A stretch of 6,180 nt of DNA from Caldivirga sp. (GTDB taxonomy: Archaea > Thermoproteota > Thermoprotei > Thermoproteales > Thermocladiaceae): assembly GCA_028275645.1 (NCBI GenBank), contig JAPWUH010000072.1, positions 1 through 6,180 on the forward strand. The letters run 5' to 3'. Below the pieces are notes generated by a model. That model saw nothing but the letters and a program-made list of their open reading frames with translations. It was not told the DNA's origin and did no database searches. Made by a program: the position numbers and the translations under genes. Shown piece by piece: positions 5,882-6,180 of this stretch (position 1 is the stretch's first letter; every line of letters begins with the position of its first letter).

Positions 5882-5889
5882 TATTTAAG
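5882..5889 (-). promoter_or_regulatory. TATA box of flpA
   Basis: CTTAAATA on the minus strand, centred 26-27 bases upstream of the flpA ATG at 5859, predicting a leaderless transcript. An ATG at 5863 in another frame lies just upstream of the real start and would not be on such a transcript. Confidence 0.65.
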
Positions 5890-5900
5890 CCTTAGCTTAA
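5885..5900. repeat. Inverted repeat overlapping the flpA TATA/BRE region
   Basis: TTAAGC (5885-5890), spacer CTTA, GCTTAA (5895-5900) form a perfect 6-base inverted repeat. One arm lies in the flpA TATA box and the other in the position of the BRE. It could be a binding site for a dimeric regulator, or may simply reflect the A/T-rich promoter. Confidence 0.4.
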
Positions 5901-5915
5901 GTGTATGAGGGTACG

Positions 5916-5947
5916 AACCCGGTTTCACCATTCCGGTTGGTGAAGCC
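5916..5947. repeat. Two overlapping inverted repeats between flpA and the tetrapyrrole methyltransferase gene
   Basis: GGTTTCACC (5921-5929) can pair with GGTGAAGCC (5939-5947): nine pairs with one G-U wobble if read as + strand RNA, or one C-A mismatch as - strand RNA. A second hairpin, AACC plus GG (5916-5922, one bulged C) with CCGGTT (5933-5938), uses some of the same bases, so the two exclude each other. The region lies 14 bases past the stop of the upstream methyltransferase gene, in its 3' untranslated region or the upstream part of the flpA promoter. No T-run follows on the minus strand, so it is not a standard terminator. Confidence 0.4.
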
Positions 5948-5961
5948 TTAAATTGAGGGTA

Positions 5962-6180
5962 TTAGTGGCGTATTGGGTTGCGTGTGTTGTAGAGGGGGCT
6001 GAGGGAGACTGACCTACCAACGATTATGACGGACGGGTTCTCAACAGTAACCTGACACTTAGCCAATTCACCGAGGGCTGTAAAGAGGACCCTTGAGTTC
6101 TCCATGTAAGCCCTGGTTACTATGGCGACGGGCGTGGCTTCACTTAACCCACCCTGAATTAGCTCAAGAGCTATCCTGCA
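5962..6180 (-). CDS. cobA: Uroporphyrinogen-III C-methyltransferase, C-terminal end (5' end missing)
   Basis: The minus strand is open from the right edge to a TAA at 5962-5964, giving the last 72 residues of a protein that starts outside the window. The segment reads ALELIQGGLSEATPVAIV, then TRAYMENSRVLFTALGELA, then ENPSVIIVGRSVSLSPLY. This matches the end of the tetrapyrrole methylase fold in uroporphyrinogen-III C-methyltransferase (SUMT), where the TPVA segment, the A-xxx-Q/S-R-V helix and the terminal PxxIVVG strand contribute to SAM and substrate binding. The enzyme uses two SAM to make precorrin-2, the branch point to siroheme, cobalamin and related cofactors. A closely related precorrin methylase cannot be fully excluded from the C-terminus alone, but the TPVAIV and ENPSVIIVG pattern favours SUMT. 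It lies 102 bases upstream of flpA on the same strand. Confidence 0.8.
   Translation of the reverse strand, partial: CRIALELIQGGLSEATPVAIVTRAYMENSRVLFTALGELAKCQVTVENPSVIIVGRSVSLSPLYNTRNPIRH

Noticed and set aside
5905..5925. tRNA T-arm-like GGGTTCGTACCC on the minus strand
   Set aside because: The loop lacks the conserved A58 position (TTCGT rather than TTCRA), and no acceptor, D or anticodon arm can be built around it.

Overview
The window looks like a stretch of a crenarchaeal chromosome, most likely from the Thermoproteales (Caldivirga / Vulcanisaeta / Thermocladium neighbourhood). Every recognisable gene is archaeal: a haloarchaeal/sulfolobal-type glucose dehydrogenase, a NOG1-family GTPase, a 20S proteasome beta subunit of the crenarchaeal PsmB1 class, archaeal Trm1, and archaeal fibrillarin. 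Promoters also fit: T/A-rich TATA elements lie about 24-27 bases upstream of most start codons, so most transcripts would be leaderless. Genes are tightly packed and AGG is frequent for arginine. The genus-level guess is inference from style and protein resemblance.

Layout. Bases 2-802 (+) hold the C-terminal three quarters of a glucose 1-dehydrogenase whose N-terminus lies outside the window. It converges, with a 4-base gap, on a small helical protein of unknown function (807-1211, -). Upstream of that on the same strand is a NOG1-type ribosome-assembly GTPase (1252-2325, -). A divergent promoter region of about 90 bases, containing a perfect 10-base palindrome, separates it from a proteasome beta subunit gene (2416-3018, +). 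A 279-base non-coding stretch follows, AT-rich at first and then carrying two tandem hairpins behind a TATA-like element; it is the best candidate here for an undescribed small RNA. Then come a TatD-family metal-dependent hydrolase (3298-4011, +) and tRNA guanine-26 dimethyltransferase Trm1 (4030-5172, +), whose TATA box lies inside the last codons of the hydrolase gene. Trm1 overlaps tail-to-tail by 24 bases with fibrillarin FlpA (5149-5859, -). After a 102-base gap with inverted repeats comes the C-terminal end of a uroporphyrinogen-III C-methyltransferase (5962-6180, -), which runs off the right edge.

Taken together, the centre and right of the window are housekeeping genes for making and modifying RNA and ribosomes and for protein turnover (NOG1, PsmB, TatD-like hydrolase, Trm1, FlpA). 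They are flanked by metabolic genes: sugar oxidation on the left and tetrapyrrole (siroheme/cobalamin) synthesis on the right. No mobile element, CRISPR array, tRNA or rRNA was found. The most notable point is that the proteasome beta subunit has glycine where the catalytic threonine should be and asparagine in place of a conserved active-site serine, so it is probably a structural, non-catalytic beta subunit.
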